Below are positions 1-12,039 of a stretch of 64,000 nt of DNA, one piece after another. Source of the DNA: Fratercula arctica. Taxonomy: Eukaryota > Chordata > Aves > Charadriiformes > Alcidae. The position numbers and the translations under genes are program-made. Numbering within the stretch: position 1 is the stretch's first letter; the number at the start of each line of letters is the position of its first letter. The stretch is from assembly GCA_947846985.1 (NCBI GenBank), contig CANTUZ010000002.1, positions 126,566,889-126,630,888 of the forward strand, given 5' to 3'. Under the pieces are notes generated by a model that saw nothing but the letters and a program-made list of their open reading frames with translations, was not told the DNA's origin and searched no databases.

Positions 1-725
1 GTCCCTCTGGATGGCATGCTGTCCCTCAGGCATGCCAACCGCACCACTCAGATTGGTGTCATCCACAAGCTTGCTGAGAGTGCACTTGATCCTATTGTTT
101 ATGTCATTGATGAAGATATTGAACCGTACTGGTCCCAGTACAGACCCCTGCGGGACACCACTTGTCACTGGTCTCCATCTGGACTTTGAGCCGTTGACTG
201 CTATCCTCTGGATGCACTCGTCCAACCAATTCCCATCCACTGAACCATCTATCAAATCCATACATCCCCAATTTAGAGAGAAGGATGTGGGGGGCAGTGT
301 CAAAAGCCTTACATTGCATAATCACTGCAGCCCAGTCTGCCTCCAATCTTGACATCACCAATTAGCTCACTTACGTTGGTGACTACCAGGTCCAGAATTG
401 CATCCCTTCTGGTGGGGCCGTCTATTTTCTGGCTTAAGAAGTTATCTTTGACACACTCCAGGAGTCTTCTGGATTGCCTACAACTTGCCATGCTGCTTTT
501 GCAGCAGATGTTGGGGTAGTTGAAGTCTCCCAGCAGGACAAGAGCCTGAGACCGTGATGCCTTCTGTACCCGGAGTAAGAAGGGTTCATCAATAGGGTCC
601 CCTTGATTGAGTGGCCTGTAGTAGACACCAACCACAAGGTTCCCTTTCTTGTCTTGGTCTCTTATTCTTACCCATAGGCTTTAAACTTGCGCATGGCTGT
701 TCTTCAGAGACAGCTCATCATGGCC
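1..725 (-). mobile_element. CR1 LINE fragment, internally deleted (endonuclease joined to reverse transcriptase)
   Basis: Broken copy of the CR1 ORF2 polyprotein, which nicks target DNA and copies the LINE RNA into it. It reads on the minus strand. Bases about 313-700 encode the endonuclease: the GVYYRP block is near 612-629, the LLGDFN block has GDFN at 519-530, and CRQSRRLLE and the terminal GDVKIGG/LGCSD block follow. Bases about 1-311 encode reverse transcriptase, starting at KAFDT (near 299-311), through VTS near 165-175, to LVDD at about 51-72, where the family's catalytic FADD motif belongs. The endonuclease C-terminus runs straight into KAFDT, so the segment normally between them (roughly 1 kb in full-length CR1, from family knowledge) is missing, and the reading frame shifts at the join. 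A stop also interrupts the frame upstream of GVYYRP. The 3' end lies outside the window. It is a dead copy; the CR1 assignment is very secure. Confidence 0.95.
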
Positions 726-1303
726 ACTGTTGCAATTTCTGTCTTTTGCTGTGTAATCATTGACACTTTTCTCACATTCAACAATTCATTAACATGACAA
801 TTAAAAAATGAGCAGAGAGTGGAGGCTTGCAACCACTGGTTATTTTACAATCATACAGTGTTACCAAGCACTTGATAATAACTACCAGCATCAGTATTGA
901 CCACATACTTGTATTTCTGGATTTGAATGGACATAACACCAACTACCAAAGCAATTTCAGCTGCAAAATATTTTGATCAATTTATTGGTTCCCAACCTGT
1001 AAATTCAGCGTGAGCATATCCAAAGCTGATACTCCTTCTTAGCAAGAGGATGTATGGGCAAGTGTGCATTTGTGTGTGCCCCACTCAGTGTGGTTTTTTC
1101 AAGTTCAAAGCAAAAGACAAAAAAATGCTAAGGCTTTGGTCTTTTTGAAGAACTCACCAGACTTATTTTATTGTCAGGGAAGGTATGGCTCTGTAGTGAT
1201 TATCCCATAACAGCAGACATGGCATACAGATATTTTCATAGATACATGGATTCACCCCAGACCTGACCCCACCATACCATTTTTGTTTTCCTGAGCAGCA
1301 GAT
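726..1303. other. Anonymous AT-rich DNA
   Basis: No open frame, RNA gene or recognisable repeat was seen between the two CR1 pieces. The sequence is unique-looking and AT-rich. Confidence 0.5.
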
Positions 1304-1398
1304 GATCACAGAATCACAGAATAGTTTGGGTTGGAAGGGACCTTTGAAGGTCATCTAGTCCAACCCACCTGCAATGAGCAGGGGCATCTTCAACTAGA
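1304..1398 (-). mobile_element. CR1 LINE, extreme 3' end only
   Basis: A 5'-truncated CR1 fragment of about 95 bases. On the plus strand it reads as the tail repeat (ATCACAGAATCACAGAATAG), then TTTGGGTTGGAAGGGACC, TCATCTAGTCCAACCC, and GCAATGAGCAGGGGCATCTTCAACTAG. This is the reverse complement of the CR1 3' UTR, so the element is on the minus strand with its 3' end at the low coordinate. No coding part remains. Confidence 0.93.
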
Positions 1399-3495
1399 AA
1401 TGGATGATAGCATTACAAAGCTGGACAATGGTCTTTTAATAGCAACAAATGGAATTTCACCTAGTATAAGTGAGTTGTCTTGGATATCTCAATAGTTAAA
1501 GGAGAAAAGTGGGTACCTCCAAAGGATGATTTGTTTTACTGCTCTTGGAAGCGTATCTTAGAATGCAAAGACTAGTGTTAAGTGGAATTGATCCAGGCCA
1601 AGGAGGATAAGCTAAAGAAAATCAAATTAGCACCAAAGAAATTGATGAAATTAAATCAATTACAAGCACTATGGTAACAATGAAGTTTTTTAATTGTTGA
1701 GCTCCTTTCAGCACAGGTTTTCAATCTGCATCTACAGATCATACAAAGATACTGTGGAACCTATCATCCATCCATAGATCTTGTCTGAAGCCTTCTGAGA
1801 CCCTTCAAAAGAGAAATAAAATAGTTAAATACTTCTTTGAATTCCTAATCTGGCCACATATATCATACATTCTTACATTTAATATTTAATTCAACATACA
1901 GGACAACACAATGTAAAGTATCTTCACTTTTCTTGGACCTCAACTAAGATGAGTCATCAACTAATGTTAATATCTTAAATCTCGTCCTTGTCAACAATAT
2001 AAGTATAGATTCAGAGAGGGATAAAATCATGAAATTTTCCAAGAAAATTCTTCAAAGCTACTTTCCCATATCACTTCAAGCAAAGAATAGCTGCAAGGAA
2101 TGCAGGAATCTGTCTGAAAATGAATGGACTTAAATGGAAAGGAAGAGGAATTGAAATGAAAGGGAAAAGAAAGATCAGAATAAAGCCAAAGCACAATGAT
2201 GGAGTAGGCAGGGGGTATTTTAGGTTTTTTAATTGCCCTTTTTACCTTCTCTGCTCAACCAGACCAAACTGATGGAGAAGATTACACCTTAGAATTATGA
2301 AATTCAAGCATTAACTCTATTTGAAAGTTTGAAATTAGTCTCTTCTTGAGGTTTACATATCTCTGTTTAATAAAGAACAAAGTTGCAGCATACAATATCT
2401 ATCTGAGAAGGGAGAACCTTAATTGCCCTTTTGGGAAATGACATCATTCACTCTGATTGTCATGCCAATTCTGGTAGAAAGTACTAAATTCCTGAGTACT
2501 GAGAGACCAGCATAAAACTATTACATTGAAATAACTCTTACTGCAGAACCTTTTAAATTCAACTAGTTTATTTATTCTGGATTTAATGCAGAGGTCTTTT
2601 TTCACATTAACTTTATGGAAATATTGTGTTCTTGCTAAACAGAAAGCAAAGATCATTGAAATTTTTCTCAACCTTCTCCAGTAGCACAAATAGGCTTTAA
2701 TCATTTAATTTTTTTTTTTTTTTTTTCTGAAGAGACAGCATATTTTGGAATGTGCGAGATGGATTTCATTTTGATTAGTTATTTCTGTAACAATACAAGT
2801 CCATGATCAAGCTGAAATTCTACTCACAAACATATTTAGTTAAAATTGTTAAGTTAGTTAAAATGTGACCATTATACATAAAGATAATGCAATTGCAAAG
2901 TTGATGGAGTTTGGCTTTTACATTCATTTTTATTCATGACCACACATGGGGAAGAAGAAAAACACCACATGGCTCATGAAGAATCTGTAGCCCCAACAAA
3001 ATGCTTTCACCTTACATATATTCTGTATCAATCAGATTTTGATACAATAGATAATATATCACTTATAATGTATTTTCCAAGGCTATGCCTGCACCTTAAC
3101 TGATGAAATCAAACAAAAAAATTGTTTTTCTTTACAGCTGAATAATTTTTATTCACATATAAATACACTTCCTGTGAATTGAATTTTCATGTTAAGTTTG
3201 TGTTAGTATTCCAACATTAATATCATAGAGGTGGTAAAAGACAATGAAAAAGACAGAAAAGCAAAAACTAAAGAGAAAAAGAATGCCTGGAAAAGAATGT
3301 GGGAAGGTTTTTCAGAGAAAAAGCATCTTCTTCTTCGATTCCTACTGTGTCCAGGGAAACAGGACTTTGTGTATATTCCTCGTCCAAAAAAAAGGAATTA
3401 TCTACCTTCATAAATAGCTTCTCCTTTGACTACAAATAAGTTGCAAGATTCCAAATGTGAACTAACTGTTTATATCAGAAAGAAGAAAATCAAGG
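1399..3495. other. Anonymous AT-rich DNA
   Basis: No supported gene. It contains an 18-base T run at 2709-2726 and an A-rich stretch at about 3235-3300 that gives a lysine-rich open frame of 60 codons. That frame looks like composition rather than a gene. Confidence 0.5.
2709..2726. repeat. Poly(T) run, 18 bases
   Basis: An uninterrupted run of 18 T. It could be the poly(A) end of an old minus-strand insertion, but no recognisable element adjoins it. Confidence 0.9.
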
Positions 3496-4012
3496 ATCAT
3501 AGAATCATCGAATCACAGAGTAGTCTGGGCTGGAAAGGACATTTAAAGGTCATCTAGTCCAATTCCTCTGCAATGAGCAGGGACATCTTCAACTAGATCA
3601 GGTTGCTCAGAGCCCCATCCAACCTGACCTTGAACGTTTCCAGAGATGGGGCATCTACCCCCTGTCTGGGCAACCTGTGCCAGTGTTTCACCAACCCCTC
3701 ATTGTAAAAAAAATCTTCCTTATATCCAGTCTAAATCTTCCCTCTTTTGTTTAAAACGATTACCCCTTGTCCTGTTGCAACAGGCCCTGCTAAAAAGTCT
3801 GTCTCCATCTTTCTTATAAACCCCCTTTAAGTACTGAAAGGCCTCAATAAGGTCTCCCTGGAGCCTTCTCTTCTCCAGGCTGAACAACCCCAACTCTCTC
3901 AGCCTTTCACGCAGCAGAGGTGCTCCAGCCCTCTGATTATTTTTGTGGCCCTCCTCTGGACCCACTCCAACAGGTCCATGTCTTTCCTGACATGGGTGGC
4001 CAGGATGCAAGC
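3496..4012 (-). mobile_element. CR1 LINE, 3' 0.5 kb with reverse transcriptase C-terminus
   Basis: A 5'-truncated CR1. From low to high coordinate it shows the 8-bp tail repeat (3496-3515), the 3' UTR block with GTCATCTAGTCCAA, and the GGGCATCTACC block near 3650. The C-terminal end of reverse transcriptase follows, open on the minus strand over about 3720-4010. Recognisable stretches are [28 protein letters not shown] and RTRGNRFK, which follow the catalytic domain in CR1 ORF2. Alignment to the family fades near 4000-4012, marking the truncation point. There is no intact ORF; it is a pseudogene fragment. Confidence 0.95.
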
Positions 4013-5400
4013 TGTGAGATGATAACTCTGGAATGTAAGGATGGAAGAAAGAATTAGGGTGCCATTAGGCACAAAAATGGTCAGAAGAAATTAACACAGG
4101 ATCTAAAGCAGAACCCAGAGAAAAGGGTGTGAATCCAGAGCTGTCACAAATCCTTGCTATACTGTTTGGACATGGCCATTAAGTTTCACTTTAGATCTAA
4201 GTGAGGGAAAAAAGGTTTTTTCCCATTAAATGTAATTAATTTTTACTTGCCATACTGAAAAAAAAAGCAGTAATTAAGGCAGAAGAAGGAATCTAAAAAT
4301 CTGAGCTCTATAAAATAACTTTGGCTCAAATAGTTAGAGGTAGAGAAAAATTATAAGGGAAAATTGGTAAAAAAGAGGTCTTGATTACTTCTGTAATTTG
4401 TAAAGAAGGGACATATATCCCACAGAAAGTTTAGAAAGTCAGCAACAGAGACAGAAGGGAGATGCTAAGGACTATGAATGGTGGAATCAAATACCACATT
4501 GCCTTGAGTAAATAGAGTGATGTGTAGGAGATAGCTGAGAGCCAAGACCCAATTTATACAAGCCAGCTGAAGAGGCAACACAAAGACATGGTTTTAGAAG
4601 AGTTGCCTCCCACAAGTTGTGGGATCACAATTGCGGAACAGGAGGGTAAGGGAGCTGCTACAAAGAAGAATGCTCTATCAGAACAGAGATGTAGGTGCTA
4701 TCAGCAGAATTTAGAGAGAAACAAAAAAACTTTTCACAGAAGCACATTGGAAAGACCGAAAAAAGGGAAAGAGAGAATGCACAGAGAGATTAAGATAGGA
4801 ATAAACGTGACTTCATTTATTGGTGGAAGACTGTCTGACAGCAAAAGGTAACCATACCTCATTTTTAGCTCTTTCCTTTTGTGCTTTCTCTTTCCTTCTG
4901 TTTGTGGTGGGTCTTAGCTGGCAGCAGCTTTTTGGATTTCCTCCACAGGTAGAGCTTTTGGTGTGAGATACTGTTATGTTATGAGAAAGTGTGTAGAGGC
5001 TAATCAAGTGCTAAATGAAAATAAACGTAATAAAACGGATGAACTTTACTGAAATACTTAACCTTGTTCCAAGAGCTGACATTTTCTGTAGAACTGCCCA
5101 CATTTGTGAAAAACGTTGTGTCAAACTGTTCTTTCCATGTCCTGCAATATGGAGCTTAGGACAGTTTCAAAGAAATAACTCTCTCTCCCTGCTGGCAGAA
5201 ATAGCCGGTCACTCAGACCAAAAAATTGTAAAGCTCTACATGTGTTGATATAGAAGTATTTAATATTCCAAACTGATGTATCATCATCTTGTGTAGTAAA
5301 GACAAAACCCAAAAATGTTGTTTACTAAAGAAAGAAGAATGTTAAAGCAACTTCTCACACTGATTATCAGCCTTGGCTTTATGGTTTATGCCACAGAGTG

Positions 5401-5426
5401 GGTTTGTTTGTTTGTTTGTTTTTTTA
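5401..5426. repeat. (GTTT)n microsatellite ending in a T run
   Basis: About five GTTT units followed by seven T. The tract is short and perfect, with no link to a known element. Confidence 0.9.
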
Positions 5427-5769
5427 TAAACCATTATTAGGATCAGTTTTAAACATGGATATGAGCTCATAAATTTATTCTCATCATTACCAGAAGTTCA
5501 ATCTCTAAGCTGAAGCAACTCATTCAGGTCTTCAACCTGCACCCATCCAAGTCAATGCAAAAATTCCTGTGTGCTTACGTGGTACTAAAGTACCCCTCAG
5601 TTTGCTTTCATATCTGAGCAAATCCATATCTTTTACAAAATGCCAATACCTCACACTGGAAAGCTGCAGTATAGCATGAATAAAAACCCTAGTTATCTTT
5701 TAGGATGTGTTTTGATCTCTCAGTTGTGAAGTTTAATGTTCTGCAATTTCCTGGCTCGCTTTGCACATA

Positions 5770-5795
5770 GCAGCTTAAACCTGCAGCTTAAACCT
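5770..5795. repeat. 13-bp perfect tandem duplication
   Basis: The unit GCAGCTTAAACCT occurs twice back to back (5770-5782 and 5783-5795) without mismatch. Confidence 0.9.
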
Positions 5796-7236
5796 TCTGG
5801 CCATGATCCAACAGAGCATTTGTGATCCAGGGTGAGCTCTATATCTAAAAGTGTCAAGGCATGTCTCCTCCTTCACCCCCAGAGCTGGAGCTCTACAGCT
5901 TACCATGGGGTAAGTATTCCTTGTGAGATCCCTCCATCTGAAAAGAAAACCAGATTCCGGCTTTGTGGCTCAAGAAGAATAAAACTCCAGTTAAATCAGT
6001 AGTTCACACGCACTACATTGTGCTATGCTTCCAACCTGTAATTAGCTCAGACAATAGAAAATTCAAAACACAACAAGCCCAATCAACACAAGCTATTTAC
6101 AGCAACACCACAAGGAAATTCTGCTGAAGTCGTATCCCATGAACTGACAACGATACTGACTTGCCAGTAGAAGCTGCTTTTGCTCATGATTTCTCTCCGT
6201 GAGAAGTTAAGGATATACCAAGCAAATGATACAATCCATTCTAGATACTGTGTGTATCATCTTTTCGACTTCTTTTTTTCCCAGAGAAATAGGGATATTT
6301 TTTTCTAATTGTATACTCTTTCAGACCACTATTAGACAATCTTATAACTGTTCTAGAAAGCATAATTTTTTGGGGGGAGGAAGCATTTAGTATGCCTCAG
6401 GAGCTTAGGAATGAAATATCGAATGCTAGCCTATATTTGGCTCAGGTAAGTAATAACTGAAATTTCTCACCAGCAATGGCTACTTAGTAACTCACGTAAA
6501 ATACGCTGATACTTTCACTACACCTTGTGACGTACACAAATTTTTGGTCTTTATAGTTGACACAAATGAGGATGCATCGTAACGGTCCCGGAAGAGAGGG
6601 CCAAGCCTGAATGAGTGCAGAAGTGGGGCTGCTGCCCTGTCATTTCCATTGCCTCACCTCTTGTTTAGCTCTGAAACTAGTTTAGTTACTGAAACCAGTC
6701 AACGGATCAGTGCGGGAGTGCCTGATCTGCTGGTCTCTCCACCATATGCAATCAAAGGAACACTTCTAACGGTGAATTAACCAAGAGTAGGCACTGAGTA
6801 AGTGTAAAGGTAAGCGAAAAGGTGGCTTTCATGTAAAGCAAATTAATATAGAATACAAATAAAAGTAGAATATAACGAAAAGATAAGACAGTGGAACAGG
6901 GTAAGAAAAGGGCATTTTTGAAACTTGCTATTTTAATAGCAATTATGAAGAGTCACTTACCGCAAATGAAATATTTTTTGGGAACCCACTTCTAATTCAA
7001 AGCTCTATACTCTGTAAAAACTAAAGCACTGTTGTTTTTCCTAATGCAACAGAATAATAGAAGACAGATGGAGTTCACAGAAGGAAATGCGGAATGACTA
7101 TAACAAACCCTGCTAAATAAACATATTTTAGTCCTATTGGCAGTATTTGAATTAAGACTTTGGGATGCACACTGTAAGATGAGCCATTGCAGGCTTGTTT
7201 TTTCTATGTTAAAAATCAAAAAAAGGAAAGACATTT

Positions 7237-7256
7237 AAAAAAAAAAAAAAAAAAAA
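7237..7256. repeat. Poly(A) run, 20 bases
   Basis: Twenty consecutive A followed by GGGG. The sequence on the 5' side has no recognisable retrocopy and no AATAAA signal just upstream, so a processed pseudogene is not supported. Confidence 0.9.
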
Positions 7257-10200
7257 GGGGTGCATGCTAAGAAGGAAATTAGCCTTATTCCAGCAGTTAT
7301 GTTACATTAGGTTATGCTAGCTGTGTAGCACTGGGAAGTCTTACTGAGTTTTGATATATGAAGGTTTTGCCTAAAGGAAGAAAGTCTAACAAAGTGAAAA
7401 ATGCTTGAGTGGAGGAGGAGGTAAGTGGTAATGAGTACAGCAAAAGTTGAGCACAAGGATAATTGTCATTGTTGTAGATCAGAGTTAGAAATGGTTTACA
7501 GCATGAGTTGGAAACAAGATCTATTATCTGACTAACATCTTCCATGATTCTGTGATTACACTAAAAAACAACGCTGCTAAGAACAAAATTTAAAAAAAAA
7601 AGAGACAGCAAAAAGGTGTAACCAAAAGGGGAGAAATATTTTAAAGGTTTGAGAAACAGATCCTGCGTAATAACAATAAGAAGTTGGTACTCTAGTTCAA
7701 TAATTCTGAATGTGTTGGAAAACATAGAGTTTGAAAAGAAAATAACTAAATATGTAAAAGGATTAACTCTATCCTTTTCAGTTCAGTGCAACAGCTTATC
7801 AGCCAGAGAGACAATAATTATTTGAAAAGGCTTAACTGCTGGACCCAGAGGGTAACAGCCCTGCTTACAAAGCACTTTGAAGGACTTCTATTGTCTTTCA
7901 TGGGTTTTGGATGAGACCTGTGTCAAGACAAGCTCTAAGCTACAGTTTTTTGATCTGGAATTGAGAACTTGAAGTACTTGGCTTGCACAATTACATCAAG
8001 GTTTGGTTTGTTCCTTACTGAGCAAAAAGAGTTAAGCAAAAGGTTTTCAGCTGGACTTTCCTAAAATTTAAGATCCTTCTCTTGTAGTTCGAAACTGGTT
8101 TTAAACATAATATTAAACCTTTTGGGTGGGTCAAATAGAGGTTTTATGGCAGCAGTTTTTATTAAGTATGTGTGAGGGACAAATCTCTGTGAAAAAAATT
8201 GCTGTCTTCTGTAAACAAGGCAAGGAGTGAAAATTTTCAAAACCAATGCTCAGATCTGAAATCCACAGTAATTCACCAGCACTGAAAAATATATTTTCAG
8301 TATGCAGACAGACCCACAGATAGCAATGACGTATTCCCACCCAGATGCTCAGAACCTTCTGAGCCTGCTAGGGGCACAATGCACTTTGTATACAAAGTCA
8401 CCTGTTTAGAAATTTGCAGCAGGATTTAAATTGTATGATTGTTGACTGAAAAGTCTGTCTCTTGTTCTGTATATGCTCACTCTCTGGTTCCCCTCTGCCC
8501 AGTTTCTGCTGGTGCCTTTAAGTGTTAAAGTGTTATTACAGTTATTCCTTCCTTTCCATCCTTTTGTTTTCTTCTCCTGACTTTTTCTCTTCCCATGTAG
8601 CTCCCTATGTCTCCTTTGTTTAGAAAATCATGTAGCCACTTAAGTTCAGCAACACTTCATGCTTCAGTGAGTTCTTAAAAGAAAAATAATTCCTGAAGTG
8701 AATTTTCTTACCAAGGCTTTTGTTTTCAACCTTCTTGGTACCTAATGGTGTGATTAAGAATTCTTATTTTTGCTCCTTCTCAGTGCAATTAGTTTATTCT
8801 CTGTTCTCTGATCATTTATTTTCCACCTTGTTGCAGTCCAATTTTGCACTCCAGTGTGTGTGCTTATTATGGGATGCCCAGAATTCAGATTCTTTGCCTT
8901 CTTTCCTGAAACACTGTGGCCAGTATGATGCCAAGCCCTCAGCATCTGGATCAATGCCTTATGCGGTCATGAGTCAAGCTTTGATTTGTAATCTATTTAT
9001 CTGAGAATACATCTCCATATCCTGATTGAACTCATCGTTGTGTCTGAACACTGGGTTCAGGGCCACAAAGATATTATTTTTCAATAATTTCCAAATCTTT
9101 TCTGTATTCAGGGTGGCTCAATTACTTACCATTTAGAAGGTATTTCCTCCCTTCTATTGTTTGTTTGTAACTCATCATTTTGCACTTATCATCAATGAAC
9201 TGTATTTGCCATGTATTAGTCCGGGCACTTAAATGTTCTTGGTCCTCCTATGCTGGACTGTAGTATTTCTCATTGTTTACTCATCTTCTCAATTCAATAT
9301 AATCTGCAAATATTGAAGGATGAAAACATGGTAAGTGTTATCTGGCTTTGTTTACATTTTTAAATAGAAACAGGATGAGTTGTCAGTATAGCTGTGTATG
9401 GATATAATAAAAGAGTAATTAAAGTATTGGTAATGTCCTCCTTCTGGCCTCACATGCACTCATGCTGTACATAATGTGTCTTTCAAGGCAGAATGGGGTG
9501 CAGCCTTAATATGGAACTCAATGCCCAAAAGCATTAAGTAGATTCTAGGCAATTTAGAAGCAGATTTTACCAGCCTATAGAGTTCCTATGATAATACAGG
9601 TCCAGATAACATCAAAGTGATTTATGAGTTTCATGTCACAAACACATGACATTCCCAAGGGACAGTGAACACAAAGCCAGATTCTCATCTGATGCCACTT
9701 AATAGGGCTCCCACAAAGTCAAATGAACACATTTTGGGGAATACAGAATACTAGCACTTTCAGCTCTGGTGACAGACTTGTCTTTCATTACCAAATATCA
9801 AATTCTGCAGGGTATGTATGATTTTTCACAAACTGCTATACTCTGTCTGAAGGACAGGTGTTGCATAACCAAGAAAGCCAACTATGTAGTTGTGAGCCTC
9901 TAAGTATACAACATCCCCAATGTTGGGCTCCTTAGTTTCCACATAACACAAAGATAACTATGTTAGTGCTGTGTACGATAATGCCAGCAGAAAGTATCTA
10001 ACGGTCAGTCAAAGCGACTTTGTGTAATATGTTCTCAATTCCACACAGCATTGCATAATTAAATACAAATTTAATTTCCCAGTCAGCAGCGTATATTGTA
10101 GGATACTTGGGCATCATTGATACTTTAAAAATGTGGTATAAAGGCTATTGGACCCACTCAAAAGGATACAGCATGCCGTAATTACACTCTGTCTCAGGAA

Positions 10201-11130
10201 TAATAATATATCTTAGTAATACTAGAGGTAGCGCTGAAAAGTAAGACAAAATGCAGAAAACTACAGACCTTCTAACCACACTCAGAGTTAACATATTTAG
10301 TTAAGACTTCCAATGTATTCACAGAAAGAAAATAGAAATATTTTAATTTTCCATCTTTTTGTGAAAATAACTAGGGAAGTGGTTACTTTTTTTTTTTTCT
10401 TCATGATTCAGCTGTGATTTACTGATTATGTTTCATTCGGTTTTATCTGTTAGGTGAATAGACCATTATAAGAGCAAAAACATTTAGAGCTAGTCAAGAT
10501 AAACAGGTACAGAGAGGCATCTCCTTCATGTAACTATCTCACAGCCTACAAATTTAGCCTTTGTGGGTTTAATCCAGAGTGCACTGTTTTCAAAAGTCTT
10601 TGACTCAAACCTCAAATCAGACACCAAATTTGTATTGACAAAGAGCGACAAGTCCATTTTACACAGGATTTTGAAATTTAAAAATCCGGTTTCTTTTACT
10701 TAGAATAAATTCAGTAGATATCTAATTCTCTGAATCAAAAATGAAAGTAATAACGATAATTTCAGGTTATCTCACAGTTCTGTTTCAGCTTTTGAAAATT
10801 TCATATTGTAACACGTTTCATATAATACAGAATGAAAAACCTTCAAATTGCAAAGTTGATTCAAAATGAAAGCATACATTTCAGCTTAAACATAAGTCCC
10901 TTTTCTTTATTGTTCCAATGGTCAGCTCTGAAAACCAATAAGTATTAGCAGTGTGTGATTTTAGAAAAGATGATGCTCTTATAACTTTATAGAATTATCA
11001 CTCAGTCTGTGCAGTACTATGACTCAAGAAAGTAAATTCCATTGCTTTTCCTATTGTCATCCAACTTGTGTATCTTAAAAGAAAGAAATAAAAAAAAAAA
11101 AGGTATGTGCACTATCAGAAACAAAGTGTC

Positions 11131-11176
11131 TGATATTAAAAGCAAAATTTCTTTGATATTAAAAGCAAAACTTCTT
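11131..11176. repeat. 23-bp tandem duplication
   Basis: Two adjacent 23-bp units (11131-11153 and 11154-11176) beginning TGATATTAAAAGCAAAA. They differ at one position (T versus C at unit base 18). This looks like a recent local slippage or duplication event. Confidence 0.92.
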
Positions 11177-11935
11177 CCTTTACCAGGACTAGGTCAGTTT
11201 CTGGAGCAGTGTCTGGAAGAAACACAGCTGAGAATAGCTTTCCCCATCCATTTCTATCTTGCCTTAAGGTCAACAACCATCTGGCCTGACTCCCTCTATC
11301 TCTCTCCCTTTATGATTTGAGACTGGAGCCACTTGGCCCCTTGTGCTCCTGAACAAAGCCAGTGGCTGAATTATGGAAAATTTGGATGATGTTCTAATCC
11401 CCATTTTAGTATTCCAGTTACTAGACAAATATGCACCTGCCATGTTTAATGTCATAAAGTTACCCACAAGTTCAGGAAAAGGTCATGGCAAATAAAGGCA
11501 GGAATGTGATTTGCACTAGCTCCGCTGTAAGTATGAGACAGTTCTGCAAAATGCCAAGCCTGAGTATTTAATACAAGTAATGTTCTTACACCTTAATAAA
11601 ACCTGCTGATAGATGCACATTCTTGATGCCTGTGTGTCTTCTCTTCTTCCTTTTTACAGTATAAATAAATACATGTATATATAATACGCATTTTGACACT
11701 CTTTCCTTCCAGGAAGATGAAAAACGTGTGTGCTACATATTCTACATTACATGGAGCAAAGCTGTATTTGTGCTTTGCTTTTTACTCCGTTGGCAGAACA
11801 AATACTGAGACCTCTGAAGCCATCTTCTAGGAAGAAAAGGCATGCAGCATTCATAGTATCACAATGATGAAGCTAAGTATGCACTCTATACCCTACAATG
11901 TGTATAAATGTATTTTCCTGAAGATGTTTTGCAGC

Positions 11936-12039
11936 TTATTAAATGCAGCCTTACAGAGGGGCGCGCAATGCTCTCCATAGGAAATAAATATTTGCTATGG
12001 AGAACATTGTACGTCACTGTGTAGGGCTGTCTTCAAGGA
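11936..12039. repeat. Long imperfect palindrome / hairpin, microRNA-precursor-like
   Basis: The arms 11945-11980 and 11995-12030 pair without gaps over 36 positions around a 14-base loop (11981-11994). Counting by eye, 28 pairs are Watson-Crick. Read as plus-strand RNA, four more are G-U and four are mismatched (11971/12004, 11964/12011, 11959/12016, 11956/12019). The 15 loop-proximal pairs (CAATGCTCTCCATAG against CTATGGAGAACATTG) contain one mismatch. Weaker pairing continues to about 11936 and 12039. Stem length, loop size and scattered mismatches fit either a microRNA precursor or a short palindromic transposon remnant of MITE type. I do not recognise the sequence as a named microRNA. The structure is directly visible; its function is inference. 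Confidence 0.85.

Larger units (their letters stand above)
4013..11935. other. Anonymous AT-rich DNA, about 7.9 kb
   Basis: No gene, exon with a recognisable product, or interspersed repeat was identified. Open frames up to about 95 codons occur on both strands but show no domain and have AT-rich, chance-like composition. Small repeats inside it are listed separately: GTTT repeats at 5401, a 13-bp duplication at 5770, an A run at 7237 and a 23-bp duplication at 11131. Confidence 0.5.

Noticed and set aside
11..352. 113-codon plus-strand open frame at the left edge
   Set aside because: It is the antisense of CR1 reverse transcriptase, not a gene.
3231..3413. Lysine-rich 60-codon frame
   Set aside because: Explained by local A-rich composition; no conserved motif.
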